Source of the DNA: Rhineura floridana
Lineage: Eukaryota > Chordata > Lepidosauria > Squamata > Rhineuridae
Reading direction: 5' to 3'
NCBI RefSeq assembly: GCF_030035675.1
Contig: NC_084482.1
Span: 226,884,943-226,948,942, forward strand
Length of the DNA: 64,000 nt
This document shows, one piece after another, positions 27,601-39,600 of this stretch. Under the pieces are notes generated by a model that was given only the letters and a program-made list of their open reading frames with translations, was not told the origin of the DNA and did not search any database. Position numbers and translations under genes: made by a program. Each line of letters opens with the position of its first letter. Positions within the stretch are counted from its first letter, which is position 1.

Positions 27601-30600
27601 AACCACATTTCAAACGAGTTAATTTTTCTCTTATCCGCTTTTTTCACTGTCCAACTTTCTCATCCATGCATAGAGATCGGGAATACCATGGTCTGAATGA
27701 TCCTGACTTTGGTGTTCAGTGATACATCTTTGCATTTCAGGACCTTTTCTAGTTCTCTCACAGCTGCCCTCCTCAGTCCTAGCCTTCTTCTGATTTCTTG
27801 CCTATTGTCTCCATTTTGGTTAATGACTGTGCCAAGGTATTGATAATCCTTGACAAGTTCAATGTCCTCATTGTCAACTGTAAAGTTACATAAATCTTCT
27901 GTTGTCATTACTTTAGTCTTTTTGAGTTTAGTCTTTTTGACATCTAGACTTAGAATATATCTACTTCTTTCGTTTGCTTATTCCCTTTGTAAAGGCTGTG
28001 GTGCACTATACATGAACATTTAACAACCAAAGAATTCTAAAAACCGTTCCAAATGTTGTCAAGTCCATAGCAAGTGCAAGGTAACCTATGGACATGCAAG
28101 ATTGCTGTCAAGGCCACAGGATCAGAACATGAACAGTGGTGACAAACCTTCAGTAGAGCAGCATTTAAAGCCTAATCAGGCCCCTGCTCAAGAGAGTTCC
28201 CAACACAGACCTTGAGAAGGAGACACCTTGAGAGAAAGCACCTGGATACAGTAATCTATGCTCCTATAACTTCAAGGTTGGATTATTGCAATCAATCCAG
28301 TTGCTTCACATTGGGCTGCCTTTGAAAACACTTTGGAAGCTTCAGTTAGTGCAGAATGCAGCTGCCTGATGTTGATGGGTTCAAGACAAACAGAGCATAT
28401 AATGCCTGTTGTGGTTATTTGCCTCCAAGTCGACTACGACTTATGGCGACCCTATGAATCAGCAGCAACCTCCAATAGCATCTGTCATGAACCACCCTGT
28501 TCAGATCTTGTAAGCTCAAGTCTGTGGCTTTCTTTATGGAATCAATCCATCTCTTGTTCGGTCTTCCTTTTTTTCTACTCCCTTCTGTTTTGTAAAAAAA
28601 TGGTAAAATTTGTCAAAATGCAAACAGAACGTGGGTTTGTCTTTCACAGTCCAATCCACTTCCTGTGTACCATGGAAGAATTTGGTAATATTTGATAACA
28701 TTTACTATAGCTGCCTAATCTCCCTGCTTTTAAAGTTTAATAGAAATATCTGCTGGCTATAGGTACTTTTTTAGTCCTCAAGATGTTTTGCCTGTTAGTG
28801 AATTTCTCTGCTTTTTAATCTGGGAGATAAGAAATGGGTTCCTGTGCAATTTTGCTGAGAACGGAGAGTTGCTAAGAGAGGCCCTGTTCCCCTCACAGAG
28901 CTTCAGTCAGAGCGGCTGACTGTTAAACCTCTCTGACCACTGGAGCTCTGTCAGGGGAATAGGAGTCTCCTCTCAGTACCCTTCACAAATTACACTTCCC
29001 AGGATTCTTTAAGGGAAGGCATGACTATCTTAAGTGAAATCAAAGTCTGGTGTGGGTGTGCCCCCTTGATTAGGCAAGCCAACCAGCTGTGAGTCTGGCT
29101 TTTAGAACACTGACAGTTGGTTCTTACTGAGCATGTCCGGGCGTATCATTGACTCCAATGCTAAATATCTTAAATTAATTAAAAATCACCAGGCATTTTT
29201 TAAAAACTTTTAAACTGCAGAAGATGATGGTGAGAGTGTGGGGCAAGGTCAGTAATAGGATTACAGGTACTCTGTGAACATGGCTGATTTTTAATGAATT
29301 TCAACAGATTATGAGAACTCTGACAGAAAACAGTCCCAAAGGGGTCTGGTTTCCCCCCCTCTCTTTTTAAATTTTAAACTCTCACTGACTGTTTTGTATA
29401 TCACCATGAAAACTTAGAGGGTTGTTAAGCATGCATTTCTGGGTTCAGGACTATAGGTTTTGGAAGCCTTTGTTTTGAAATGAGCTTATGGGAAGCATCA
29501 GAATGGCATGGGGAAGTATTTTCAATTTAACATTGCAGAATGCAAAAACTCCATGCCGACTATAGTATACACTCACTCTTGTGGCAGTATAATATAATTT
29601 GATTTTAAAAAATCTTTGAGGTTGAGAATAAGTACATTTGTCACCATCTTTTACATTAAAATATCTTGGTCCTGAAAACAAAACATCTCTTTTCCTTTCC
29701 TCACCAGCTAAGTTACGGCTTTCATCTCAACGACAAAGCCCACTTCCCTTTTGTCTACCGGATGGTCCCACAGGACAAAACTCTATACCTGGGGATTGTC
29801 CAACTCCTCCTGCATTTTGGATGGACATGGGTCGGCCTCTTTGCTCCAGGCAACGACAAGGGAGAAAGATTCCTGAGCACTTTGACCCCTCTGATGATCA
29901 GAAATGAAATCTGTGTTGTCTTCTCAGAAAGATTCATAGAAGAATCAAGACCCTTCGGGAAACCCAGTAAGCCGCCTGTCAGGTGGAGACAAGTCAACAT
30001 ATTTGTTTACTACGCAGACTCTCAGTATGAACTCAGTGTCATCACAATAGTAGAAACCTTACTTGAAAAGATATCAGCTGGGAGAAAAGTCTGGATCGCC
30101 ACAGCTCTTTCAAACACTATCTTGTTACATTCCCCTAAACATTTCCGGTATGTCCATGGCTCTTTGTCCTTTGTAATGCAGACTAAAAAAAGGACAAAAT
30201 ATGACTACTATAAAACACGGTCCTCTGCTATTGAACAATTTTGGGAGGAAGCATTTGATTGTAAATATTCAAAGCATGTGTTGTCTGTGAGAGATTGGAC
30301 AAGATGCACAGAGAAGGAGAATCTGGAGACGCTGCCTCAGGTGGAGATTGAAAGAATGTTGTCCCAAGACAGCTACGTTAATTACTTCAGTGTCCTGGCC
30401 GTGACACAGGCCTTAAATGCAGCATATTCATCCAGATCCAAGAGGATGTTGAAGGTGGGTGGAAGAGGCAGGCCAGAACTTCAAAGGTTACAGCCATGGC
30501 AGGTATGTCCCTTTGCAATTCATTGTCCTGGCTCTTGAGTCATCATTACAGGAACATCGGAAACTGTCTTATATTGGGTCACACCATTGGTTCATCTCGC

Positions 30601-33600
30601 TTGGCACTATATGCACTGATTTGTAGTGGCTTTCAAGGGTTTCAGACAATGGATGTTCCCCAACCAGCTTGGAGATGCCATTGTGGATTCAACTTGGGAC
30701 CTTCTGCATGCTATGCAAGTGTTCATCCACTGAGCTATGCCACTTCCCCTTTTGCCATTAACCTGCATCCAGGGTCACGTCATGCACCACTCTTTGCAGA
30801 GTGTTGAGTCCCCGCTCCCTCAGGAGGATCAAGGAGGGGGGGCTGGATGAGCTTCAGTTCCTTCTGCTAGGGCAAGGGGAGGAATCCGAGGGTGTTGGGA
30901 CTTTTGAGGACGAGGAGGGAGGGGGCGTGCTTGACACTGTGCCAGTTCCAATGGACAGTTCTCCCGCTGAAGAAGACCACACTCAACTTCCAGATGCCCC
31001 AACAGAGCCGTTGGGGGATGTCTTGGCGCATGCACCAACTCCACCCCCTCTGAGCTCCCCTCCTGGCACTTCCAGCCCTTCCCTGCCTCCTGAAGCCGAG
31101 CAGGCACCTATCGAGACTGTATTGCCAGATGAGCCAGCAGAGGCACACCCCCTTTCACCCTGCACGAGGCGTCGGGAGAAGTGCTCCGGTCAGAGGGAGA
31201 GTCTTCAACGGAGTCAGAGATTACGGGCAAAGGCTTTTCCTGCTTAAGGCTGTGCCCCCCCTGACTTGGGTGCTGAGTCAACTTCCTTCATATGCAGCAG
31301 AGTATACTTAGGTAGCTTAGTTAGGGACTGTAGGGATTAGCATAGTTGGGCTATGAAATACAGTGCCTTCAATGTTACTTTAATAAAACAGGAATTAATT
31401 CCAGCCTTGTCTCCGTCTCATGAGTCTCACTCTCAGCAGAGGCTACCTTCTTCCCACCCAACACACCTTTCACTGGCAGCCATAGAGTGCTTCGGGCACT
31501 CCAACCCAGGATAATCTTGGGCTGTCTTTATGCAACTCACTCAAAGCCCACATCCACCTGAATGAGCCCCATTCAGTTTGGATTCTGGGCTTTATTCATA
31601 TCCAGTGCACAGACCTATTAGTTTCCTGCTAAATTTGGTTATAATCGGTGCAGTTTGGAAAGCTTCTGTCCACCATCTTGATTCCAAATGGCATCCAAAT
31701 ATAGACCAAACCTTCCTCCTTGATCTCAGGAACTTTCTTAGATTCAAAATGGCACCTGAGGCTACCCAAACATAGACAAACTTTGGTTCCTCCATCTTGG
31801 GGTCTGTTGTGCCAAGTTTGGCGACAATGTGTCAAGTTGTCCTAATCAGTTCAGTCCACCATCTTGATTCAAAATGGTTTCTGACTGGTTCGAAGCATAG
31901 ACTAAAACCCAATCCTCCATTTAAGGTACCACCACATCAAACTGGACATGGAATCTTCAGAGGCATAATATCTACCAGATGGTTCCACAGAAAAAGTCAA
32001 AATGGTGTTGTATCCAAACCCATCCCTCCATCTCAGGAACTGTCATGCCAAATTAGGTCAAACCCCATCCTTAATCTTGGGAACCATTGTGCCAGATTTG
32101 GTGATGTTTTCTTCAGAGGTGTCCCAATTGATGTAGTTTGGAACATGTTGGTCTGCCAGTATCCAAACCTAGATGAAAACCATCTCCTTTTTCTCAGAAA
32201 TCATTGTGCCCCATTTTGTGACAATATCTCAAGAGATGCCCGAATGTGTGGAGAACGGATGGATAGACAGAAAACAACTTTCCAAAATATACAGTAGACA
32301 ACACCATATGAGGAGAGCACAGGGTGGGGCCAGTAGGAGATGAGCTGATTTTGCATACTGAGAGCTGCAGGGCTAGAATCTCACCCTACCCAACACTCTC
32401 CAATCACAGTGCTTTGGGGGAGGGATGGACTCTTTTGTAAGTTCTGTCTGCTAGAAAGAGTTTGGTGGAGTTTGGTGGCATTTCTGATTTGTTTCCTTCG
32501 CAGTACCCGATCCAGCCTTACCCCTGTTTGTTTTCCATGATTTCTCAATGAATCCTAGTCTCATCCTTGGAAAAAAAAAGTATTGCTCCTTCCCCAATTT
32601 TGGCAATACTTTTTAGGTAAAGTTTATTTACAGGATATAAGCAGCACACAAAACGCATAATATTACATGCATTTGAGTAGTACAGTCTCTTTTTAAAAAA
32701 CAAACCCAGGAGCTACCTGTCTGCAATTAGGCAGGATTAATCCCCTCGTGAGGAGCTATCGTATCTCCAAATGTCTTTCAGCCATGTGAAACATCGAAAG
32801 AAGTTATGGCCATTTAATGTTAAAACATTAAAAAAATTAAAGGTGGCTGGCATGAAACGCCCTGGAGTTACCTGTCTGTAATTTGGCATGGTTAATTGCC
32901 TATTGAAGGGCTAGGAAGTCTGCAAATCTCATGGCACTATATGTGAAAATTATGGTCATTTTTGTTTCCCAGAGCAAGTCAACAGGATTTCCAAAGATTG
33001 CATTCTGGTTCTGGAGGTGGGCTGGATCAGATACACATTGGTCCAGACGTAATTGGGTCTGATTTGGACTTTGTCAGGCCCAGGATGAGACTCAGGAACC
33101 AGACCAGAGGTTGTAAGTAATTCGTGTTTTATTAGGGTAATGTCCAAGCATAGACTGCGTCTTCTCATGAAGCAATACAGGGATACAGGTCCTGCGGCAT
33201 TGGGAGAAAGTTGACAGAGCAAGGGGCTGCTTCCCGCCTGTTCTTTAAGAAGGGGCCAAACGGGCGCGCAATCTTTCGCTCCTCCTTAACTGCCCCTCAG
33301 GTACTGCCCGCCTTCCCCCCCTTCTCTCCTGTCTTTTCAGCTGTCTGCGTGTGCGCGGTGAGGGGGGAAGCATCACCCCCTCCTCTTCTGAAGTTTCCGA
33401 TTCCAGGATGGGGGATAGGGGAGGAGCTGATGGTAAACTGTCTCTCCGCTTTTCTGCTGTGGGCAGCCCTCCCTCTTGCTCTGAGCTGCGGAGAAGGGGG
33501 GGGCGTGAGAATGTCTAGGGAGGATTCTGAAACTTCAAAGCTCTCAGGCTCCCCGTTGCTAGGCGACCCTATCACTGGCATTTCCTGTTTCGTCTTCACT

Positions 33601-36600
33601 CCAAAGGGGGGAAGTTCCTCCCCCTCCCCTCTGCCATCCATCTGAATCCTCTTCTCCCAACTCCCCGGGACCCCCGGGACCCCAGCTCTGCCTCTCGACA
33701 CCATCCCCCCTCCCAAGCTGTGCCCCCCTCCCCCTGTCTGGCTTGGGGCGGTGGGGAAAACGTTGATGGAAAAGTTTTACCAAATCTGGAGCATGCACAT
33801 CAGCTGCATCTTCCCAGGATCTGCCAGCCACTCCATAGCCTTTCCAGTGAATCAAGTACTGCAGCTTGTGGCGTCTGATCCTGCAATCTAAGATTTCCCC
33901 AACTTCAAACTCAAACTGCTCATTTACCAGGAGTGGAGCTCCGGGAGGCTCCTCTGGCCGCAACTCACTGGGAGGGGCGGCTTTTGTTAAGAGGGATCGA
34001 TGAAACACAGGATGTATTTTAAACGTGTCGGGTAGCTTCAGTCGGTACGCCACGGGATTAATTTGAGTTTCTATTTCGAAAGGACCCACCCTCTTGTCTT
34101 GTAATTTTCTACATTTGCCTGGCATCTGGAGGAAGCGGGTGGACAGCCACACCTGGTCTCCCGGTTGAAGGGGGAGGGGCCTCCTTCCTGTGCAGGTCAG
34201 CAACTCGCTTGTACTCCGTTTTGGCTTCGTTTAACTGCTGTTTCAGTGTCTGTTGCGCCTCTTGCAATTCTTTAAGGAAGTTCTCAGCTGCCGGTACCAG
34301 CATTCCTTCTGAGCTGCTTGGAAAGACTTTAGGATGGAACCCATAATTAGCGAAGAATGGGGTTTGTTGAGTGCTGGAGTGCAGAGAATTGTTGTAGGCG
34401 AACTCTGCAAAATGCAGATATGATACCCAGTCAGTCTGTTGATAGGACACATAACTTCGTAAATATCTTTCCAAAACGGCGTTCAAGCATTCTGTCTGCC
34501 CATCTGTCTGGGGGTGATGGGCAGAGGAGAGTTTTAGTTCCGTCTGCAACTGTTTCCACATTGCTCTCCAAAATTTGGCTGTGAACTGAGTTCCTCGGTC
34601 TGAGACTACGCTGTTTGGCAATCCATGCAGCTGGTAGACTTCTTTGATGAATAACTTGGCTGTTTCTTTAGCCTCTAAGGCCCCTGCACAAGGAAGAAAA
34701 TGCGCCATTTTGGTAAGTAGATCTACCACTACTAAGATGGCTGTCATTCCTTGGGACTTGGGTAGATCAGTTATAAAATCCATGGAGAGGTCCTTCCAGG
34801 GTTCGTGTGGGACAGGCAACGGTTGTAACAGTCCTGCTGGTTTTCCTGTTTGTGTTTTTGTCCGCAGACAGACAGAGCAGGACTTTACATAGCTCTCAAT
34901 ATCCCGACGCATTTTAGACCACCAGAAGTCCTTGGCCACGTTCTGAATGGTCTTGTAAATCCCAAAGTGTCCCGCTGTGATGGAATCATGGCACTGGCGT
35001 AGGATTCTGAGTCTTACTTCCCCTTCTGGCACATATCTGGCTGTTTTGAACCATAACAGTCCATTTCTCCAGTAAAAGGTTACTTCTGAGTCTTGACCTT
35101 GTCCCGTCTCCTGCCGATATTTTAGCATGTCTGCATCTTCTTGTTGTGCCTTTTTGAGTTCCTCTTCCCATGAAGGCTGGCATGCTCCCAACGTTAATTT
35201 CTCTGCCGGGATCACATACTGAGGCTGGTCCTCGGATTCACTTTCTTTGTATTGTGGCTGTCTGGATAAGGCATCCGCTCTCTGGTTTTTGGCTTGGGCA
35301 TGGTACATAATCTTGAAGTTAAACCTAGTGAAGAACTGGGACCATCTTATCTGTCTCTGGTTCAGCTTTCTGGCTGTTTGGAGGCTTTCAAGATTCTTGT
35401 GGTCGGAGCGCACTTCAATCTGATGAGAGGCCCCCTCTAGGTATTGTCTCCAGTTTTCAAAAGAATCCTTGAGGACCAGCAGTTCCTTCTCCCATACCGT
35501 GTAGTTCTTCTCTGCAGGCTTTAGCTTCCGAGAGAAGTATGTGCAGGGGTGCAGCTCCTTCCCTTCTTGGTCTAATTGCAGAAGGACCCCCCCGATGGCA
35601 AAATCCGAAGCGTCTGCTTCCACGACAAAAGGGCGGTTCGGATCAGCAAAGCACAGAATGGGCTCGGTAGCAAACCTTCTCTTCAGCTCCTCAAAGGCCT
35701 CGGTGGCGTTCTCTGTCCATTGAAAATTCTTCTTCCCCCTTAAACAGTCAGTCAGAGGAGCTGGTAATTTGGAAAACCCTGGAATGAACTTTCTGTAATA
35801 ATTGGCAAACCCTAAAAACCGTTGTACATCCTTTTTGGTGATAGGTTGGCCCCAGTCCAATATACAGCTTACTTTCCCTGGGTCCATCTCCACTCCTTCC
35901 GCTGAGATTCAATACCCAAGGAAGTCTAGAGACTTGAGGTCAAATCCACATTTCTCTAACTTAGCATACAGGTGATTTTCTCTCAGTCTCTTCAACACCG
36001 TTTTCACATGCTGGTCGTGGTCTTCCTGGTTCTTTGAGAACACCAGGATATCATCTAAGTAACAGATTACATATGTGTCCAACAAGTCTCTAAACACGTC
36101 GTTCATGAACTTTTGAAACACGCCTGGGCTCCCACAAAGCCCGAACGGCATGACCAGGTATTCATACTGTCCATAAGTGGTCAAGAATCCTGTTTTCCAT
36201 TCATCTCCCTCCTTCATTCTGATCAGATTGTATGGTCCTCTCAAATTCAACTTCGTGAAGGTTTTTGCGGAGCGCAGTCGGGCCAGCAACTCTGAGATCA
36301 GGGGCAGCGGGTAGCTGTTAGGGATGGTGATCTGGTTCAATGTGCGATAGTCGTTACAAGGTCTGAGTTCCCCCCCCTTCTTTTTCACAAACAATAGTGG
36401 CGCTCCAGCAGGGGACTGTGAGGGGCGTATGAATCCTCGCCTCAGGTTTTTATCCAGGAATTCCTTCAGGGCCTCCCTCTCAATCTCTGTGAGAGAGTAG
36501 ATTCTCCCCGATGGGATGCTGGCTCCTGGCACGAGATCAATCGCACAGTCGTAAGGGCGGTGGGGGGGTAAAGTCTCTGCCTCTTTTTCATCAAACACAT

Positions 36601-39600
36601 CTTTGAATTCGTCATACTTCGGCGGCAGGGTCACTTGCTCGATCTCTTGCACTGCCCCCGCTAAGGTGTTCTTGATTCCTTCAGGTTGACAGTTCTCCTG
36701 GCAATACTGTGAGGTGAACCACACCACTGCCTCCTTCCAACTTATTTTGGGTTCATGCTTTGCTAGCCAGGGCATTCCCAGAATCACCTCAAAGTTCGAG
36801 AGATCTGACAAGTATAGCGAAATGAACTCTTCATGCCCAGGGATTTGAAGTTTCACTTCCTCCGTGGCTTGTGTCACCCCTCCTGACTTCAGGGGTCTCC
36901 CATCGATGGTCTCCACAGCTAGGGGAACATCCAGTTTCCACCGGGAAATTCCATGATGCTTGACTAGCTTTGCATCAATAAAATTTGTGGAGGCTCCACT
37001 GTCAATTAAGGCAGTGGAATTAAACACCACTCCTCTGGAAGTTGTAATCCGAATAGGCAAGACCAACACCCCTTTTGAGGGAGGTTGGATCATTGGGGGC
37101 CTTTGTACAACACTGCCCCCAGTCCACCGTCCTGCATGTGGACTGGGTGTTCTAGTTTCCCGACGGCTCGGCTTTCCCCCCTTTCAGTCCACAGTCTCTG
37201 GACACATGGCCCGGCCTTGAACAATAAAAGCATAAATGTTCCCGGCATCGTCTTTCCTTTTCTTCTTCCGACAGTCTTGGTCTAGCCCTCCCTGTCCCTC
37301 AGTTGCATTACCTGCCATCCCTGCAGTGGAAAGGGTCTTGCTGCGGGGTGCCGAGGCTGAGTATCTCGGGACCTCCTGCTTCCTTTCCAGGCGCCTTCCT
37401 TCCATCCGGTGATCTATCTGTAGGCATAGCCGGATGAGCCCTGGTAGGTCAGCGGGGGGGGGGAGGTCCTGGCCAGCTCATCCAGGATTTCAGCATTTAA
37501 TCCACTCCGGTACATAAACATCAGGGCGGCGTCATTGTAACCCGTTTCCTGGGACAGAATTTTAAAAGCGTTAGTGTACTCGGAAACCGTCCCTTTAGCT
37601 TGCTTCAGAGCGCCTAGCTGCCGCGCTACTGTTTCAGCTCTTTGCGGGTCTTGAAACATCTCGGTCATCTCCTGTATAAATCCTCTGTATCGTTTCTCAC
37701 GAGATACGGAGTCACCCATTTTGCAGCTTCTACCTCCAGGAGGCTAATCACGAAAGCTACTTTAGCCCCATCGTCTGGAAATTCCGTGTGCCTGACATCC
37801 AGATATAACTCACATTGAGCCATGAAGGTTGCCAACTGATCACTTTGTCCCGCATATTTTGGGGGCACTCCAATGGGAACCTTTACTGCGGCAGCCGGAG
37901 GGGCTGTTCGCATCTGGTCTATCGTGGCCTTCAAGGTTTGATTATCCGTCTTCAGCACCTTGACTGCTGCTAGCAGGGCTTGAACATCCGTCTGCAAATC
38001 AGCTATCTTAGTCCTCAAGAGTTTCACTTCTTCCGTCTCAGAAGTGGGGTTCGTCCCCCCCGCTGCTCCCTTTGACATCTTGTCCCAGTCAAGTGAAGAG
38101 AGCGTTGAGGGTGATTTAGGTGGCTCTGTCAAGCTGTCAGGCCCAGGATGAGACTCAGGAACCAGACCAGAGGTTGTAAGTAATTCGTGTTTTATTAGGG
38201 TAATGTCCAAGCAAAGACTGCGTCTTCTCATGAAGCAATACAGGGATACAGGTCCTGCGGCATTGGGAGAAAGTTGACAGAGCAAGGGACTTCTTCCCGC
38301 CTGTTCTTTAAGAAGGAGCCAAACGGGCGTGCAATCTTTCGCTCCTCCTTAACTGCCCCTCAGGTACTGCCCGCCTTCCCCCCTTCTCTCCTGTCTTTTC
38401 AGCTGTCTGCGTGTGCGCGGTGAGGGGGGAAGCATCACCCCCTCCTCTTCTGAAGTTTCCGATTCCAGTATGGGGGATAGGGGAGGGGCTGATGGTAAAC
38501 TGCCTCGCCGCTTTTCTGCTGTGGGCAGCCCTCCCTCTTCTCCCTCTTGCTCTGAGCTTCAAAGAAGGGGAGGCGTGAGAATATCCAGGGAGGATTCTGA
38601 AACTTCAAAGCTCTCAGGCTCCTCGTTGCTAGGTGACCCTATCACTGGCATTTCCTCTGTTTCGTCTTCACTCCAAAGGGGGGAAGTTCTTCCCCCTCCC
38701 CTCTGCCATCCATATGAATCCTCTTCTCCCAACTCCCCGGGACCCCAGCTCTGCCTCCCGACAGACTTACAAATTGGATACGAGGAGGTCCGTGCACTGC
38801 CCTGGTATCACATGAGTTAGTAACTGTGAGTTATGAGAGGATGCACTGGCCCTTCCCTGGAGGAGGGCACAAAGTGGGCAGGAGTGAGCTATTCAAAATG
38901 GCTTCATATTCCTTCAATGCTTGAGTTCTCTCTCTCATTCTAGCTTCATCCTTTCTTGAAAGAAGTCCATCTGTTTTCGAATACATCAGCTGATGGAGAG
39001 TACTTGGAAGAGAATGGGGTGCTGGCCATTGACTTTGATATCGTGAATTGGGTGCTGTTTCCCAATGGCTCTCGTGCTAGAGTGAAAATTGGGCGTGTAG
39101 AAAAACAGGAATCCTCAGATCCAAAGTTCACCATTGACCCAAAAGCAATTGAGTGGCCCTTGCCATTTAACAAGGTAGGGGAAATTATGTGTCTCGTTTT
39201 ATCTACCCTTTCTGTGTAATAATTTGATGACATTGACTGCCATCCTATGCACACTTAAGTGGAGCAAAGTTCCACTGAGCAAAGTGGAGCCTGCTCTTGA
39301 GTAAATATGAAAAGGATTGCACTGTGAATAGGAGAGTTTAGCTACCCCCAACCTGTTCCGGGGTTATGGAGTAGAAAAATATTTGCCAACCTAGTGCCCT
39401 CCAGATGTTTTGGACTCCCATCTGCAACAGCCAGCATGGGGTGAAAATATCTGATGGGCACCATGTTGAGGAAGGTCTTCACTGACCAGTTCTGTAAAGC
39501 AAGAGGATAGCAGAAAAAACACTTTAGCTCAAACTTTGGATAAGAGCAGGGGCTGGCAAGACTTAATCACCCACCTAGTATTAATTAATTTATTAATCAA

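Larger units (their letters stand above)
33072..38763 (-). mobile_element. Ty3/Gypsy chromovirus-type LTR retrotransposon, nearly complete, antisense in V2R intron 3
   Basis: A fossil of 5,692 bp on the minus strand with two 629-bp LTRs (TGTCAGG...CGACA) and a 5-bp target duplication GACTT (33067-33071, 38764-38768). Order on the minus strand: gag-like region about 38.1-37.2 kb; protease ([10 protein letters not shown]) and reverse transcriptase (YLDDILVF) about 37.1-35.8 kb; RNase H and integrase ([10 protein letters not shown]) about 35.8-34.2 kb; C-terminal chromodomain (YLIHWKGYG) about 34.0-33.8 kb. The chromodomain places it with vertebrate chromoviruses. Coding capacity is nearly whole but broken by about three or four disruptions. 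The LTRs differ by roughly 3% by eye, implying insertion some millions to low tens of millions of years ago. A clear tRNA primer site was not recognised. Confidence 0.95.

Noticed and set aside
30829-31165. Minus-strand open frames in the LTR-like unit
   Set aside because: Low-complexity Pro/Ser/Gly content in a GC-rich block with no homology I recognise.
31592-31835. Minus-strand frames such as the one containing [14 protein letters not shown]
   Set aside because: Arise from the degenerate tandem repeat; periodic and without domain.
33559-38820. Plus-strand open frames within the Gypsy element
   Set aside because: Shadows of the minus-strand gag-pol region or of the LTRs; not V2R exons.
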